Below are positions 45,127 through 57,335 of a stretch of DNA of 64,000 nt, in pieces (within the stretch, counting starts at the first letter, position 1; every line of letters starts with the position of its first letter). Source of the DNA: Oreohelix idahoensis (Eukaryota; Mollusca; Gastropoda; Stylommatophora; Oreohelicidae); assembly GCA_024509875.1 (NCBI GenBank), contig JAMPIV010000305.1, positions 62,001-126,000 on the forward strand, given 5' to 3'. The notes below the pieces were generated by a model, which was not told where the DNA came from, ran no database searches, and was given only the letters and a program-made list of their open reading frames with translations. Position numbers and translations under genes: made by a program.

Positions 45127-45355
45127 TCATGGTTCAAACCCGGGCGTCGGCGTTTGAAGAAATGTTTACGGCCGGAAATTTGACTGAATAGCCTGAACGG
45201 CTCCTGTGATAAACCCTCTGTGGATGGGAAGGAGCGAAGCTCCTGACCGGGTTGGAAGGAAAGTCCTCAGGTTCCCCAGCCTCGCAATGACATGTCATTG
45301 GGCCGAAGGGCTGAAAGCCCAAGGGCCGCTGGTTAAGAAAAAAAAAAAAAAAAAA
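45127..45355 (+). mobile_element. SINE-E copy 2, 5'-truncated
   Basis: Begins inside the tRNA-like head (CATGGTTCAAACCCGGGCGT) and runs to a poly-A tail at 45338-45355. It is almost identical to the reverse complement of 39330-39560. A possible 5-bp TSD AAGTT lies at 45122 and 45356. Its start lies a few bases from the Tigger right end. Confidence 0.88.
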
Positions 45356-45685
45356 AGTTAAATGTTTACATGGTGAAACCAAGAGTTGGTTATTTGTTAC
45401 TGCATGTGGAAAAAAAACTCTCTAAATAACTCAGGTTCGTATTTAACGATTTCTTTTGTTTGAAAATCACCAGAGCGTCACCGCGCTGTCTTAAACCAAA
45501 TAGATCGTAGTGGCTTCTGACTAGAGATCATGTGATTCAGTCTGACATCCGCTGTATACGATAAGGTGGGAATTTTTGTTATCTTTCCATCTTGAAGGTT
45601 AGCAAGAATTCTCAAAACGTTGCTTGACCGACAAATTATTAATCACAGTAGCATATATATCTTTTCTCTTGATAATAATCTAGAC
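45356..45685. other. No gene seen
   Basis: AT-rich spacer with no recognised coding or repeat signal. Confidence 0.35.
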
Positions 45686-46210
45686 AGGTACAGGTAGTGC
45701 CATAGCAGAAACTATCGCGGGGAAGTGGAGTGTTAGAGATTTTACAATACTATGTCCAGATTCGTGGTAGGGTCACCTGTTCCCCATCTCGCTGCCTTTG
45801 CCTTCCCTAACTCAAGAGCAGAGTCAGGTACTCACAGGGGCAATGAAAGAGCTGACAGACTGGCTTCAAAAGCACCCATAGAAGGAGCATTGGATATGGA
45901 TAAGGGAGAGATACTGAGGGCAATTAATGATTGCCAGTTTGAGAATGACACTGCAATATGAATCATCCTGGCTAAGATTGCTGGAATTTGGCATCAACCG
46001 TAATACTAGGAAGGATGGTCGTATGAGATGATGTAACCAGCGCGCAACAGGAACAATGAACATGCATACCCTTCGACATTTGCTGAGCGAGTCTCAGCAC
46101 CAATGGGTTTGCCCAGAGCGCAATGGCGTCGATTCTGGTCAACAATAACTCATTTACAGCTAGGTAGACTGGAGCATGACGGTAACAAGTTTCGATCACT
46201 GAAACCGGTA
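45686..46210 (-). mobile_element. SINE-B copy 3, split by a LINE tail
   Basis: Minus-strand SINE-B body at 45686-45833 (GTAGTGCCATAGCAGAAACT, CTCAAGAGCAGAGTCAGGTA) resumes at about 46148 (TTTACAGCTAGGTAGACTGG), with the head toward 46210. Joining the two parts gives the order seen in the intact copies at 46998 and 60178. Confidence 0.72.
45834..46147 (+). pseudogene. LINE RNase-H 3' fragment inserted in SINE-B
   Basis: Opens in GNERADRLASKAPIEGALDM, the end of the LINE-encoded RNase H (conserved GNE-AD motif), then INDCQFEND and a 3' region ending CAACAATA. The short word ACTCA is found at both borders and may be the TSD. The same 3' end occurs inverted at 31338-31445. The RT and most of the RNase H are absent. 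Confidence 0.72.
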
Positions 46211-46597
46211 AATTAGCTGCAGCACAACGCAGCGTAACCTTTAACACTCAGCATCTGTATTCTCTAGGCGTTTTCCGTGGGAAGGCCCATTTAGTCTTGG
46301 AAACAACAAAGTGGCGCACCAACTCAATAAACCAGAAGACCAATATCGAACTTCAAATCTGCTGATGGAAAACCCAAATGTCATCACATAACCAACCTTG
46401 CTGAACTGCCCAACAATAACGCGTTACGGTTACAACTCTTATTAGCAGCTCCATGTTCTAGTTGGCATACACATGATATAGACAACTACGTTTGTTAAAA
46501 GCGCTACCATGCGATACTGCGTACAGGGATTTCGTAAATATAATTCACAAACAGCGGTGACAACGTTTTACACAGTTAACAATTCTCTTCTAAAAAT
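46211..46597. other. No gene seen
   Basis: No recognised repeat or coding signal. Confidence 0.3.
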
Positions 46598-46950
46598 GGG
46601 AAACCAAGAGCCAGGGATCCAGAACTCCAGGGCGACCCTGAGTTCGCTGGGTGGACAACATTAGACATCCGATTGGGTGGGGGGGGGGGGGGGGGGGTGT
46701 AATCAGAACTCAAAGTATTCGAAAAGTCTACGATTGTACGAAGAGGGACTGAGGTTGTTTGTTACGTTATGTGGAAGATAGTTCCAAAGATGAGGAGCAG
46801 AGTACGCGAAGCTTTTCTTGAATAAGTCCAGCCTAGGATCGAGGACTAGATTCGAATCAGGCCAGGAGAAAGACAACCGATAGGATAATATGACGCTCTT
46901 GCTCTCTCTGGCAAACCTCTACAATCCTGGGTAGAAGATGAACAACTAAA
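46598..46950 (+). pseudogene. LINE family W C-terminal fragment, interrupted
   Basis: AACCAAGAGCCAGGGATCCA and GGTGGACAACATTAGACA match 55664-55730. After an unrelated stretch of about 165 bp that begins with a G-run (46676-46697), the match resumes with GAGGACTAGATTCGAATCAG and GAAAGACAACCGATAGGATA, matching 55740-55800. Coding frames are broken. Confidence 0.7.
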
Positions 46951-46997
46951 GTAGGTAAGTCACAATTCTCTTCACAACATACGAGTTTTATATAACC

Positions 46998-47256
46998 CGA
47001 GTGTCCGACTGGCAGACTGGTTACAGCGCTAGTTCCTCGCGGCAAAGGTGCCGAGTTCTAATCACGGTACCGACACGCTCCAGTCTACCCAGCTGTAAAT
47101 GGGTACCTGACTCTGCTTTTGGAGTTGGGGAAGGAAAAAGCAGCGAGGAAGAGAACTGGTCACCCCACCTCTCAATGCTGGACCTAGTATGGTGAAGTCT
47201 CTAACACTTCACTACCTTACGGCAGTATCTACTATATGACTACCTTTACCTTTTAC
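46998..47256 (+). mobile_element. SINE-B copy 2
   Basis: Head CGAGTGTCCGACTGGCAGAC with A-box-like TGGCAGACTGG; the B-box region is degenerate (GAGTTCTAATC). The body has CACGCTCCAGTCTACCCAGC, GGAGTTGGGGAAGGAAAAAG and CTAACACTTCACTACCTTAC, ending CTACCTTTACCTTTT. It is the best-preserved copy of the family in the window. Confidence 0.82.
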
Positions 47257-47640
47257 TGTATGTTGTGATATTTTCATTACTTTATAAAGTGACCACGTAT
47301 AATCATTATAACAAACGGTTGGTTTACCAGCTGTCGAATTCTATAAATTTAGTGGAGAGAAATCTGTCAACATTATTGCATGGATGCACATAATGGACAG
47401 AAACAAAAACTGCATCAAGTTCGGCCCTGGGCCTCACTAGTAAAACTTTCGTTATGTCTTTCCTCCGCTTTTGGAGTTCTACCTGATACGTCGGTTGTGA
47501 GGTTACAGACCTCGCGCTCGTGACATTCAGACGGTGCTCTTTCAGAGGCAGCATTTTTCTTGGAACAGATAAGGCACTTTCAGGGCACCGGCTTGTCCGT
47601 TATGTCTTAAGATACCAATTTTACTAATGTTTAATATTAG

Positions 47641-47884
47641 TCGGCGTCTGTGGCCTAATGGATATGAACGCAGTTTCATAATCCAGATATACCAGGTTCG
47701 AAACCTGCTGCAGGCGGTTTGGTAGCAGATCGCTTTGTGTGGATTTTTAACAATGGTATAAGCGCCGTACCGTTCAGAAAGCAATGGCAAACTACTGAAT
47801 GAAAAAAAATTGCCTAGAAAAATCACAAACAGCCAATAAAAGCTGGGGTTGATTGCCACGTCCTGTAAAGGATAAGCAACTAAC
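47641..47884 (+). mobile_element. SINE-C with 10-bp TSD
   Basis: The perfect TSD TTAATATTAG lies at 47631-47640 and 47885-47894. The tRNA-like head starts TCGGCGTCTGTGGCCTAATG, with A box TGGCCTAATGG (47651-47661) and B box GGTTCGAAACC (47695-47705). A body of about 170 bp ends in TAAAGGATAAGCAAC. Single copy in this window. Confidence 0.9.
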
Positions 47885-47894
47885 TTAATATTAG

Positions 47895-49322
47895 CAAGTA
47901 ACCCGTCAAGAAAGGACAGAGAAGAACAATGGTGTGCGATTTATGTCTCAGACATGAGAATAGCATCTTTTCTCCTGTATTCAATTTCTTCCTTTCCATT
48001 TCTTTCCGCCTTGTAACGTATAATGTAAATATAGCCACAGAAATCCGACCACTTTTGCTTCCTCAGTTAGTGTTTATGTTTTGCGAAGACAAAACCACGC
48101 AATTCGCTGTCTGTTGACTCACTTTTGAAGCCACGCCTATTTTTTATGTCTTACATGCGCTAATGAGTGTTTACAAACTTTCGCACCCGGCAGTCAAGAA
48201 AGTGAGCGAACCTGGTTTGTTTACCTGAGTTCTCACGCGAGCTGATCTGTTAATCATCGGATAGTGACAGAAAGCACGGGGGAAAAGACAAGATCCTCGG
48301 TAGCAAATACAAGGGCGATAATAATACGTCCCGACCACCTTTGTTGTCCGTGCAAAAGCTTTGATCTGCGGAAACGGACGGAAATCTAAAGGGGGCCCAT
48401 TCGCACGGCCCATGTCTTTTGATGTCGTTCGCATCGCAAGTAGAGCGAACAGGAAAATCCTTTATCTCTGAAAGGAAGCTCGTTGATTTCCCTTGCTATG
48501 CCGAAGGTGTGAATGGTCATATCCTTTAGAGATAATTACCCTAAATCGGTATATATACTGCGTTCTCTCCAAGTCAGTTATCAAGTCTCTCAGGAAATTT
48601 TGGATAATCTAAACGCGTACGGTAGAACCTATGTGAAATAGCACATTAATAGCCTTCGTGGGGATTATTCGGTTTTCTGGTAATAATATAAGTTGTGCTT
48701 AAGTGTTAAATGTGTTAAAGTTTTACCAATTTTATTCACTGTGATTCCCTAGCGTTAAGACTAGAGAAATAGCAGATGCGCAGATATTTTCTTACCAGTG
48801 GTTCAGTAATGTAAAATCCATCAACCATTTTTTTACACCAGAAGATACGGTTTAGCTGACTAAGTATAATGCTATGTGTGACGGATAAAGTGACAGAGTA
48901 GAATGCACATTATATTCCATTGTGTGTAAATTTTTAAATGACTAGTGTTAATATCATGTGTCAAAACAATAGACACCGACAATCAACTAGCTTTATTTGT
49001 TAAGGGCGCGTAGTCATAATTAAATTATAACTGACATTGTGCGCTGATTGTTTTACCGGTTCGGAGGGGGAAAGGCTGCATGCCTAAAACCCAACCTGTA
49101 CTTGCTAAGCGAAGCGTGATAAGATAGGCTAAGACACTGTGTGCCTTTTAATTTAATTAGGTGACGAAGAGGATAAGAGATCATATCTTACGCTTGATAG
49201 CATAGGATATTGTCATTTTGGTTAAATGTTTTGTTTCTTCCTAATATAGTGCTTGATCGAAACCAGCGACCAGCGGTTTTTTTTCTATTGTGGTCCTTTT
49301 CTCAGTTACTGAAGGAGTAATA
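47895..49322. other. No gene seen
   Basis: About 1.4 kb without recognised coding. A TATA-like TATATATAC at about 48551 lies in a promoter-like or LTR-like context, but no matching partner repeat was found. Confidence 0.35.
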
Positions 49323-49324
49323 TA

Positions 49325-50853
49325 CTGTTCAAGAAAAGAAACGCATAGCTACTGAAGGCACACACATAGCCATGATTTTGACATTCAATAACTTTATATT
49401 TATTGAGTTAATTGTTCAAATTGCACACAAGAATACCTTAGGGTTCAATCAATCAATTGACAGTTGTTTTGCATCTGGGTCACGAGAGTTTTTTGGCGTA
49501 CGGCTGTCCCGTTAGTATGATGTGTAGCCTCCTCTTGCATCGATCAGCGACTGGCATCTCCTGGGCATGGATGCGATCAGACATCTGATGTGGGCCTGTG
49601 GGATGGCTGCCCACTCTTCCTGGAGTGCCTGAAACAGATCACGACGATTGGCTGGAGCAACGTCTCGGCGACAAACACGTCTATGCAGCTCTTCCCACAG
49701 GTGCTCAATCGGACTCATGTCTGGAGACAGGGATGGCTAGGGAAGGGTGAGCATGTTGTTGGCAGTCAGGAACTGCGTGGTCAACCGTGCACAATGGGGT
49801 CTGGCATTGTCCTGTTGAAACACAGACCTTTGGGCAGCCAAAAGTGGAAGGACATGGGGTTGAAGAATGTCATTGACGTATCTTTGCGCATTCAAGCCTC
49901 CTTCAATGTGCACCAATTGACTCCATCTGTTGTAACTGATCATTCCCCACACCATTGCACCTCCACCACCGTGCGGGGGAGATTCATCAACGCAATTTTG
50001 GGCAAAACGTTCATTTCGCCTACAGTAGACCCTACGCCGTCTATCATGACGCTGCAACAAAAAGAAAGATTCATCACTAAACCAGACACGTCTCCATTGA
50101 TTGTCAGCTGCCCAGGGACGATGCTGGTTGGCCCAAAGCAGTCGATTTTGGCGATGGCGGCGCATAAGGACAGGTCCTCAGTGAGGTCGTTGTGCCCAAA
50201 GTCCAGCATCATGCAGTCTATTCTGGACAGTTTGATCAGACACATGACGTCCTGCAGGCAATGACTGGGCAGTTGAGAAAGCTGTTGTAAACATGTCTCT
50301 GAGGTGACGAAGCCGAATAAAGCGATCCTCCGCTGCTGTTGTCACTCTGGGTCGTCCACTGCGATGCCGGTCTTCAACTGAGCCAGTGGCTTGGAACCGG
50401 TGCCAAAGTCGACTGATGGTACTCTGATGCAGTTTAGATTCCTGGCAACCTGACTTTGACTTTCGCCTGCATGCAGTCGGCCAATAGCAATGTTCCTTAA
50501 ATTTATCGATAGAGACGCCATAAATGTCTGCTTGAAAATGAAATGAATTTTTTTTGTGTGTAGCGTTATCCTTTTATAGGGTTTCAGTTGCGTAGTCAGT
50601 GAATTGTGTTCACCCCAAATTTTGTTGCTTTCACGTGCGCGCAACATGAGCTGTGGTCAAAAATTGCGTCATAAACATTATTGACCACTGCGTTGTAACG
50701 ATTACAAAAACGAACACAATTCAGGTCAACCCGTACATTTGACACTGTAAAGAACATTTGAGGCTGGTTTTTATATACCCTAGCACCAAATTTTACTTAC
50801 AAAGTCATAAAAACGCGCCCTCGGATAGCTATGCGTTTCTTTTTTTTTAACAG
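49325..50853 (-). mobile_element. Tc1-like transposon
   Basis: A 1529-bp element flanked by TA (49323-49324, 50854-50855). The ends are inverted: CTGTTCAAGAAAAGAAACGC and, on the right, GCGTTTCTTTTTTTTTAACAG, with ATAGCTA continuing inward on both sides. It carries one decayed transposase on the minus strand. Confidence 0.92.
49512..50521 (-). pseudogene. Tc1-like DD34E transposase, nearly intact
   Basis: Starts MASLSINLRNIAIGRLHAGE at 50521 (N-terminal HTH, GESQSQVARNLN). It loses frame near 50425, so the second HTH half lies in other frames. It is open again from 50165 with WRRVWFSDES (first Asp), GGGAMVWGMISYN and VFQQDNARPH (second Asp). A single TAG stop near 49735 interrupts the LP-P context, and the frame continues with SPDMSPIEHLWEELHRRV (catalytic Glu). 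There are 34 residues between the second Asp and the Glu. It ends at the stop at 49512. Usual family length is about 340 aa, so only few lesions separate this from full length. Confidence 0.92.
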
Positions 50854-50855
50854 TA

Positions 50856-52159
50856 TAGTTGTCGATTTCCTTGGCGTTCGTCCCCAGTACAGGTGTGAAC
50901 AGGAATTGCCAAAGGCGACAAGCTAACATTTTAACTGTAAATATGAGGTAACTGGACTTACTAATTCCCAGATTGTTTTATTCAATTTATCAGCCCGCGG
51001 TGGCAATATACATAACATTTTTCCCGACTTCTGACAGTCGTTTTCCCAAGTGGATTTTATCCAGGAGAATACGCTGTTTCATAATCGGCACTCACCCCAG
51101 AGCGAGCCGATAGGATTTATCATCATCATCTTAATTAACAGTTTTTAGCAACCAGAGTTTTCTTTAGCTATTGGAAGTACTGACTGCTGTCTACTGTGAA
51201 CACAAGATCGCGTTCTTTTTTTTTTACATGAACCATTCGAGGTGACAATACATATATATCCAGGAACTCAACCACCAAATTGAGCGTCCCCCTTATAAAA
51301 ATTAATTATTAGTGGAGGGACTGGGGCTCAATTCGGAGGACAGAACTACTGGATCATGATACATGTGCATGGATGTTTACGTTCAAGAGATTGTTACACC
51401 AAGTTTAGGTAAGGCGTGATTGATGTGGCCACGAATGACAGCGTGCGAGTGAATATTTTCCAGGTACGGAAACTGTACCATCCTTTAATTTCTTTGCAAA
51501 TACTGTTATATTTTACTGGATAGCTTAAGTAGGAACTTTGTTCTTTTCTTTACTGTCTATTCTATATCCTAGTATTAATCTTCGGCCTTTCGGGTTATTA
51601 ACTTCTTTTGGGATCTTTTCTCAACAAGTGGGGAGGGCACTTATTGGGTTATTTTCCTATGTCTGTAAACATGATTTTATTGATTTCCATATGTTTGATG
51701 TTTAAGTGATAATAAACTAAACAAAACTTAATTTAGTGTGTTGGTCAGACTCATATTCATTTACCATAGTTTTCACGTTTAAGTGTCTTGTTGTCACATA
51801 ATTGTGTGTGTGTGAGTAGTAAACTTATAATTTTACTTATAGGGAGGTTTGACAGATCGTCTAATACTAAAGATAGTCGTATAGATAGGCTGGACTAGAG
51901 AAACCACTCATTCCAGAAACAGATCTTCACCTTAATCTATTTCACTCGTGAAATCTATTCTAACACCTTTCTTTCTCATATACCCCACTTCTGCTCTACT
52001 CAGACGGGACCAAATATATCTCTAACCTATCTAAAAATGTACGACACGCCTTTCACTAGGCAAGCAAGCCCCGAAAATACACAGACACTTGGAAACTATA
52101 ACTAACAAAAACACATATATAAAAACTAAAGATAGATGACTAGCTTAAATAAAACCCCT
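50856..52159. other. No gene seen
   Basis: AT-rich sequence without recognised ORF or repeat; probably intergenic or intronic. Confidence 0.35.
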
Positions 52160-52232
52160 GTGTCTTGGAATCGAACACAGAAAGCCTAGCTCGGAAGGCA
52201 AACATTATAACCACCATATCAACGATGCGCCA
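52160..52232 (-). pseudogene. tRNA-Gly-like pseudogene or SINE head
   Basis: The minus strand reads GATATGGTGGTTATAATG, TTTGCCTTCCGAGC (anticodon-loop-like, TCC) and a B-box-like TGTTCGATTCC, resembling tRNA-Gly. The acceptor and T stems do not pair, so a functional tRNA is unlikely. Confidence 0.45.
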
Positions 52233-52800
52233 GGAATATATGATTTCAACAAAATAAAAAAAACTATTTTAGTGTTGGTCAGGTTTGATCTGCTGCAGAA
52301 AGAACACGAAAACCATAACAGAAGATACGCTTGTATGACAGGGGTGGACTAACAATGATCTGCGTCCCATGGTAGTAATGGCTTGCTAACGTAGTAGCTA
52401 ATTAAGCTTAGCGAAGGCTAGGGGAGAGTGGCCCCCTACTGCGGTAGGCCCCCGGACACAGCCCGAATGCCCGATTCGCCGCTAGTATTTGAGTATTAAG
52501 ATGTCCCTGAGTAATAGACTGGGGACATCACCATCTGCGGCAAACTGACAAGATGTTGCCCAAATGATAAGACAAACACAGCGAATATACAGCCGACAAT
52601 GTGTACATTACATGTGTATAAACGGTATATGTTTGAACAACTACTGTACTATTACGCGTTACGTCAGCAGTGATATTGATATTTGCGTCCTTTGTACTAA
52701 TATTGGGAGAAACAGGAGGTCAGCACATAAATTGGCCACTGGGCGGATCGTGATGTCTTAACTTGTCGCCGTCTTATGGCGTCACAGCTAGGAATACACA

Positions 52801-52831
52801 CATTCACACACACACACACACACACACACAT
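52801..52831 (+). repeat. (CA)n microsatellite
   Basis: Uninterrupted CA repeat of about 26 nt. Confidence 0.9.
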
Positions 52832-52846
52832 GCACATAAACATATA

Positions 52847-53105
52847 TGTAGTTCACGGGAGTTTCTCATGAGACAAAGAAAGACAAGGACTACTGCATCT
52901 CAAGCGTGTCGTACCAGGCGACTAAATATGATGTTGCGCATGGGTCTGACAACTTTATCATGTAAAACAAATTGCTACAGAAACCACTGCTATAAGATCA
53001 CGTGATTGCTTGCTGCAGGCTTCCTGCACGTGGGCCAGATGCAGTGGTCACTTCATGCTCTGTAAGGAGCGCAAGGGAAAATGAAGATGATGATGATGAT
53101 ATGTG
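52847..53105 (+). repeat. Repeat X copy 3
   Basis: GGGAGTTTCTCATGAGACAA, GGACTACTGCATCTCAAGCG, CAAATTGCTACAGAAACCAC and GCAGTGGTCACTTCATGCTC follow the order of 7065-7346. It ends in a (GAT)n tail (53083-53100), a plausible retroposon tail, without an adjoining LINE ORF. Confidence 0.68.
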
Positions 53106-53226
53106 TGTGTGTCTGTGCTTCTGTGCTTGTGTGCAGCATACGTAGTTTGTCCATCTCTTTCTATGTCTGTGTATACGAAACAAACAAAGGCAGAAAGGTT
53201 TTAATGTCTACTGTAGATTATGTTTA

Positions 53227-53490
53227 TGTTACACCCAAATAGTGAAATTGGCAAATTTTTGCCCATTCCGTGAACTGGCTTCTGTATACTAATATAAAAC
53301 TTGACATTCTGTGTTAATCTGTGAGTTGAAAGTATTAGTAATCCAGTTCACATCAACATATCTTACTCTTTCTGTTTCTTGATCAATATTACTGAAATAC
53401 TAAATAATTAAGGCGAAGAAGCCAGTTCACGGAATGGGCCAACATTTACCCAGATCATGAAATGGCCAATTTCACTATTGGGGTGTAACA
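53227..53490. mobile_element. Foldback MITE with long TIRs and TA target sites
   Basis: Left arm TGTTACACCCAAATAGTGAA, GGC...CCCATTCCGTGAACTGGCTT; right arm the reverse complement, GAAGCCAGTTCACGGAATGG ... GGCCAATTTCACTATTGGGG, ending GGGTGTAACA. The arms span roughly 57-75 bp, with a small insertion in the right arm. TA lies on each side (53225-53226, 53491-53492). 264 bp, no ORF. Confidence 0.88.
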
Positions 53491-53492
53491 TA

Positions 53493-54422
<930 letters not shown>

Positions 54423-54984
54423 CTGGCTCATACGTTTGCTTTCATACATATAAAACTGAAGCGACTATGATTGTTTAGTTTTAAAACAACATGTAACAAT
54501 TTTAATAACGAATTAGTCTTTAACAGTTAAAATAAATATGGAAAGATTGGTGAAATTTAAATTAAAGTTTCCTCATAGAGGTTTGGCCGGGCGCTATAAT
54601 GTCCTTGTTTTGCTGTTGCATGTTACAAAAAGACTTAACTCGAGATGAGTCCTACAGCTATGGTTCATCAATTCTGTGATGACGGAAGCCTTCTCAACAC
54701 TCTCTTCCACTGTAGGCGATTAGGGTGGATGTTTTTCTCTCACACTAGCGGCGTTAGTACCACCAATCGTCTGATGGCTTGTAACCACGAAATTTAGAAA
54801 AATAGAAAAACAAATGCCTTCTGTTAAGTACATTTGTTTGGAGCACTCTAACAGGCTCACGGTCCCGTTGTCCGCCAACCAATGTTAAACTCTCAGAATA
54901 ATTTAATTCTCGAGCACGCACAACGTAACTCCGAGAAGATGGTTAAAATTCACCAATATTACTCTGAGGATTAACGGGTATGTA

Positions 54985-55850
54985 AGAAGAGAACAAGAAA
55001 GTATTCAGTGGGGTACTGGAAGATGAGACAGGTCTGTATTTCAGAGCTGGCATTTGCCGATGATGTTGCCCTGATTGCTAAATCAAAGGCACATCTCCAA
55101 TCCAACCTGCAAGTCTGGATGGAAAAGCTGGAGAAGAGAGGGGTGGTCACAAGCAGCTATAACACAAAAACCATCTTGATATCACAAGAGGAAAGAAGAC
55201 ATCAGATTAAGCTGGAAAAACAGGTCCTGGTGCAGGTCAACCACTTTAAATATCCCGGAGATGTTACAGACCGGAAGAGAGGCATCAAAGAAGAGTTGGC
55301 CACTCGAAAAGCAGCAGCTGGGAGACTTTTTCAGGCCATAAATTGAGGATTCCTCAGCAAGAGAGAAGTTGGTAAGAAAACGAAGATGGCTGTATACCGC
55401 CCCACCTATGTCCCAGTCTTGACGTATAGATGCGAGTCACGGGCAATGACTACAACCCATAAAAGCCAGATCCAAACCTCAGAAATGAGGTATCTGAGGA
55501 AGGTGGTTGAAGTAACAAGAAGAGACATGGTCCGCAACCAGACGATACGTCAAGGCCTAAAATCCCACCCCCTGCAGACCCAAGTAGAACAGGCCCAACT
55601 AAGATGATTTGGCCATGTCTGCAGAATGGGAGAAGATCGGCTACCACGAAAAGCATGTGAAACAAAGAGCCAGGGATCCAGACCCCCAGGACGACCCAGA
55701 GTCCGCTGGGAGGACAACATTAGACAACCTTTAAAGGACAGAGGACTAGAATGGAACCAGGCCAGGAGGAAGACAGCCGATAGGATAGTCTGGCGCTCTC
55801 TCTTCCAAACCTCGACACCTCACGGTAGAAGGGGAACGACTAAGTAAGTA
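54985..55850 (+). pseudogene. LINE family W RT C-terminal relic
   Basis: Begins just before the catalytic FADD (ELAFADDVALIAKSKAHLQ) and continues KTKTILI-like YNTKTILISQEERR, VNHFKYPGDVT, VLTYRCESRAMTTTHKS and FGHVCRMGEDRLPRKA, then PRVRWEDNIRQPLKDRGLEW. It spans several frames with stops at about 55344 and 55605. Second fragment at 46598-46950. 5'-truncated and inactive. Confidence 0.83.
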
Positions 55851-56490
55851 GTCTGACGTTTGCGATGCAGCGTGTGTACTGACTTTGATTTCACTACATT
55901 ATATTTCACAATCCTCAGTTCAAATTCCAGCTGTGTTTCCGCCTAATTCTCCAATGAGATACATTGTATATTCCGGCCTCTGAAATCAACCAATTCAATC
56001 TAATCTCGTTCAGCACTACGTCGGTAGGGGTGCTTCAAATTCAAAAAATACTCTCACGTGTTTCAAAATATTAAATTTAATATCCACGCGTGACCTCTTC
56101 ATATAGTTGCATCAGACTTCCGCCGGCATCTTGGGCACAACTCATAAACACCATCTGTGAACTCATTTGATGTCCAGATGATACGTATCGCCAATATTGT
56201 CTCTCCAGACAGATTATCCTGATATCACACACAGGGATGGTCCCGTGAAACGATAAACGGATCTACCACCTGTGTAATCTGCCCACCTCAAACGGCATCT
56301 CAGACAGACAATATTGGCTTCTATAGATGTTGATCGGGCGAGACCGTCTTTTCATGATAAGAATCTCGCTCGCTGACAGGTGATAATGACTGGGTATTGT
56401 TACGATAATACCCCAGTTCATATGGCGGAACGTAAATAAGTCCGAGGAGTGGTAAACAAGATAAAGACAGTCCCATGGCAAATACTTCCG
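55851..56490. other. No gene seen
   Basis: No recognised coding or repeat signal. Confidence 0.35.
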
Positions 56491-56540
56491 TAAGGGAGTG
56501 GGGTATTAGAGACTTCACCCTACTGATCCAGCATAGAGAG
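56491..56540 (-). repeat. SINE-B fragment
   Basis: GGAGTGGGGTATTAGAGACT-TCACCCTACTGATCCAGCAT parallels the 3' part of SINE-B (compare 60210-60245). Confidence 0.5.
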
Positions 56541-56799
56541 TAAATAATGGTGCATAAAATATGCAACATAATAATGACAGGAGAGAGAAAAATAAGAAAA
56601 TATCACTCGCACGGGAATGTAATGCAATCCTGCCGGGGTGGACGAGATCGCACAACCGTATCGTCACAGGGACAAAAGAAGTGATTGCGTCATTAATTAG
56701 GCTGGATCGCCCTAGGTACATATCCGGTGTTATGTGTTGCAAATTGCGCTAATTATTCCTGTCAGCGAAGTACTATTTTTGTGGTGCCTAGCTGGCTGG

Positions 56800-56876
56800 G
56801 AGGATGGTGTGATTCGCTTCCGTAGCTAGGCGGTGGTGCCGTTCGGAGGGTCCTGGGTTCGATTCTCTGGTAAGCC
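56800..56876 (+). repeat. tRNA-like SINE head
   Basis: GGATGGTGTGATTCGCTTCC, TAGCTAGGCGGTGG and a B-box match GGTTCGATTCT (56856-56866). No family member elsewhere in the window, so the call is tentative. Confidence 0.4.
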
Positions 56877-57129
56877 ACACACTTCTGTTGTTATTTTGTT
56901 CTCTAGTTTTCTACTTCTTTATTTCTCACAAGTGCCTGAAACATACCTTTATGTGTGCAATATTTATTTACATACATGCACATATATTTCACTTACAATT
57001 AGAAGCTAGAAGAACAGCCATCCTCCCACACCCTTTCACTGCTTCTGAATAGATACATTAAACTGAAGTGACAAGTCACCAAAGAAACGTGTCACATGTC
57101 CACGTCATAAGTCTACTTCTGTTCATATT

Positions 57130-57300
57130 TAATGAAGTGTGAGTGATACTCCCTTGACACTTTCTTACATAATGCTCGCAACCATTGCACTAAGTTAACA
57201 CCTATGTTTCAAGAAGACTGGGGCACACGTAACGTCTGAATCAGCAAATCAACATTGATTGATCGCGTTTCATCAGGCGTTAAATATGATAGTAATGAGA
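57130..57300 (+). repeat. Left arm of duplication around the GGTGATGAT array
   Basis: AGTGTGAGTGATACTCCC, ATGCTCGCAA, AGCAAATCAACATTGATTGA. It pairs in direct orientation with 57815-57985. Confidence 0.75.
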
Positions 57301-57335
57301 AAAATAAGAATACAAAAGTCTAGAGGAGCTTTCAG

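Noticed and set aside
49590..50264. 224-aa plus-strand ORF
   Set aside because: Lies opposite the Tc1 transposase and has no motif; a shadow frame.
52160..52232. Functional tRNA-Gly gene
   Set aside because: Stems do not pair and the B box is altered; kept only as a pseudogene or SINE head.
52380..52460. GC-rich island as a possible exon
   Set aside because: No open frame with recognisable coding; looks like a decayed dispersed repeat.
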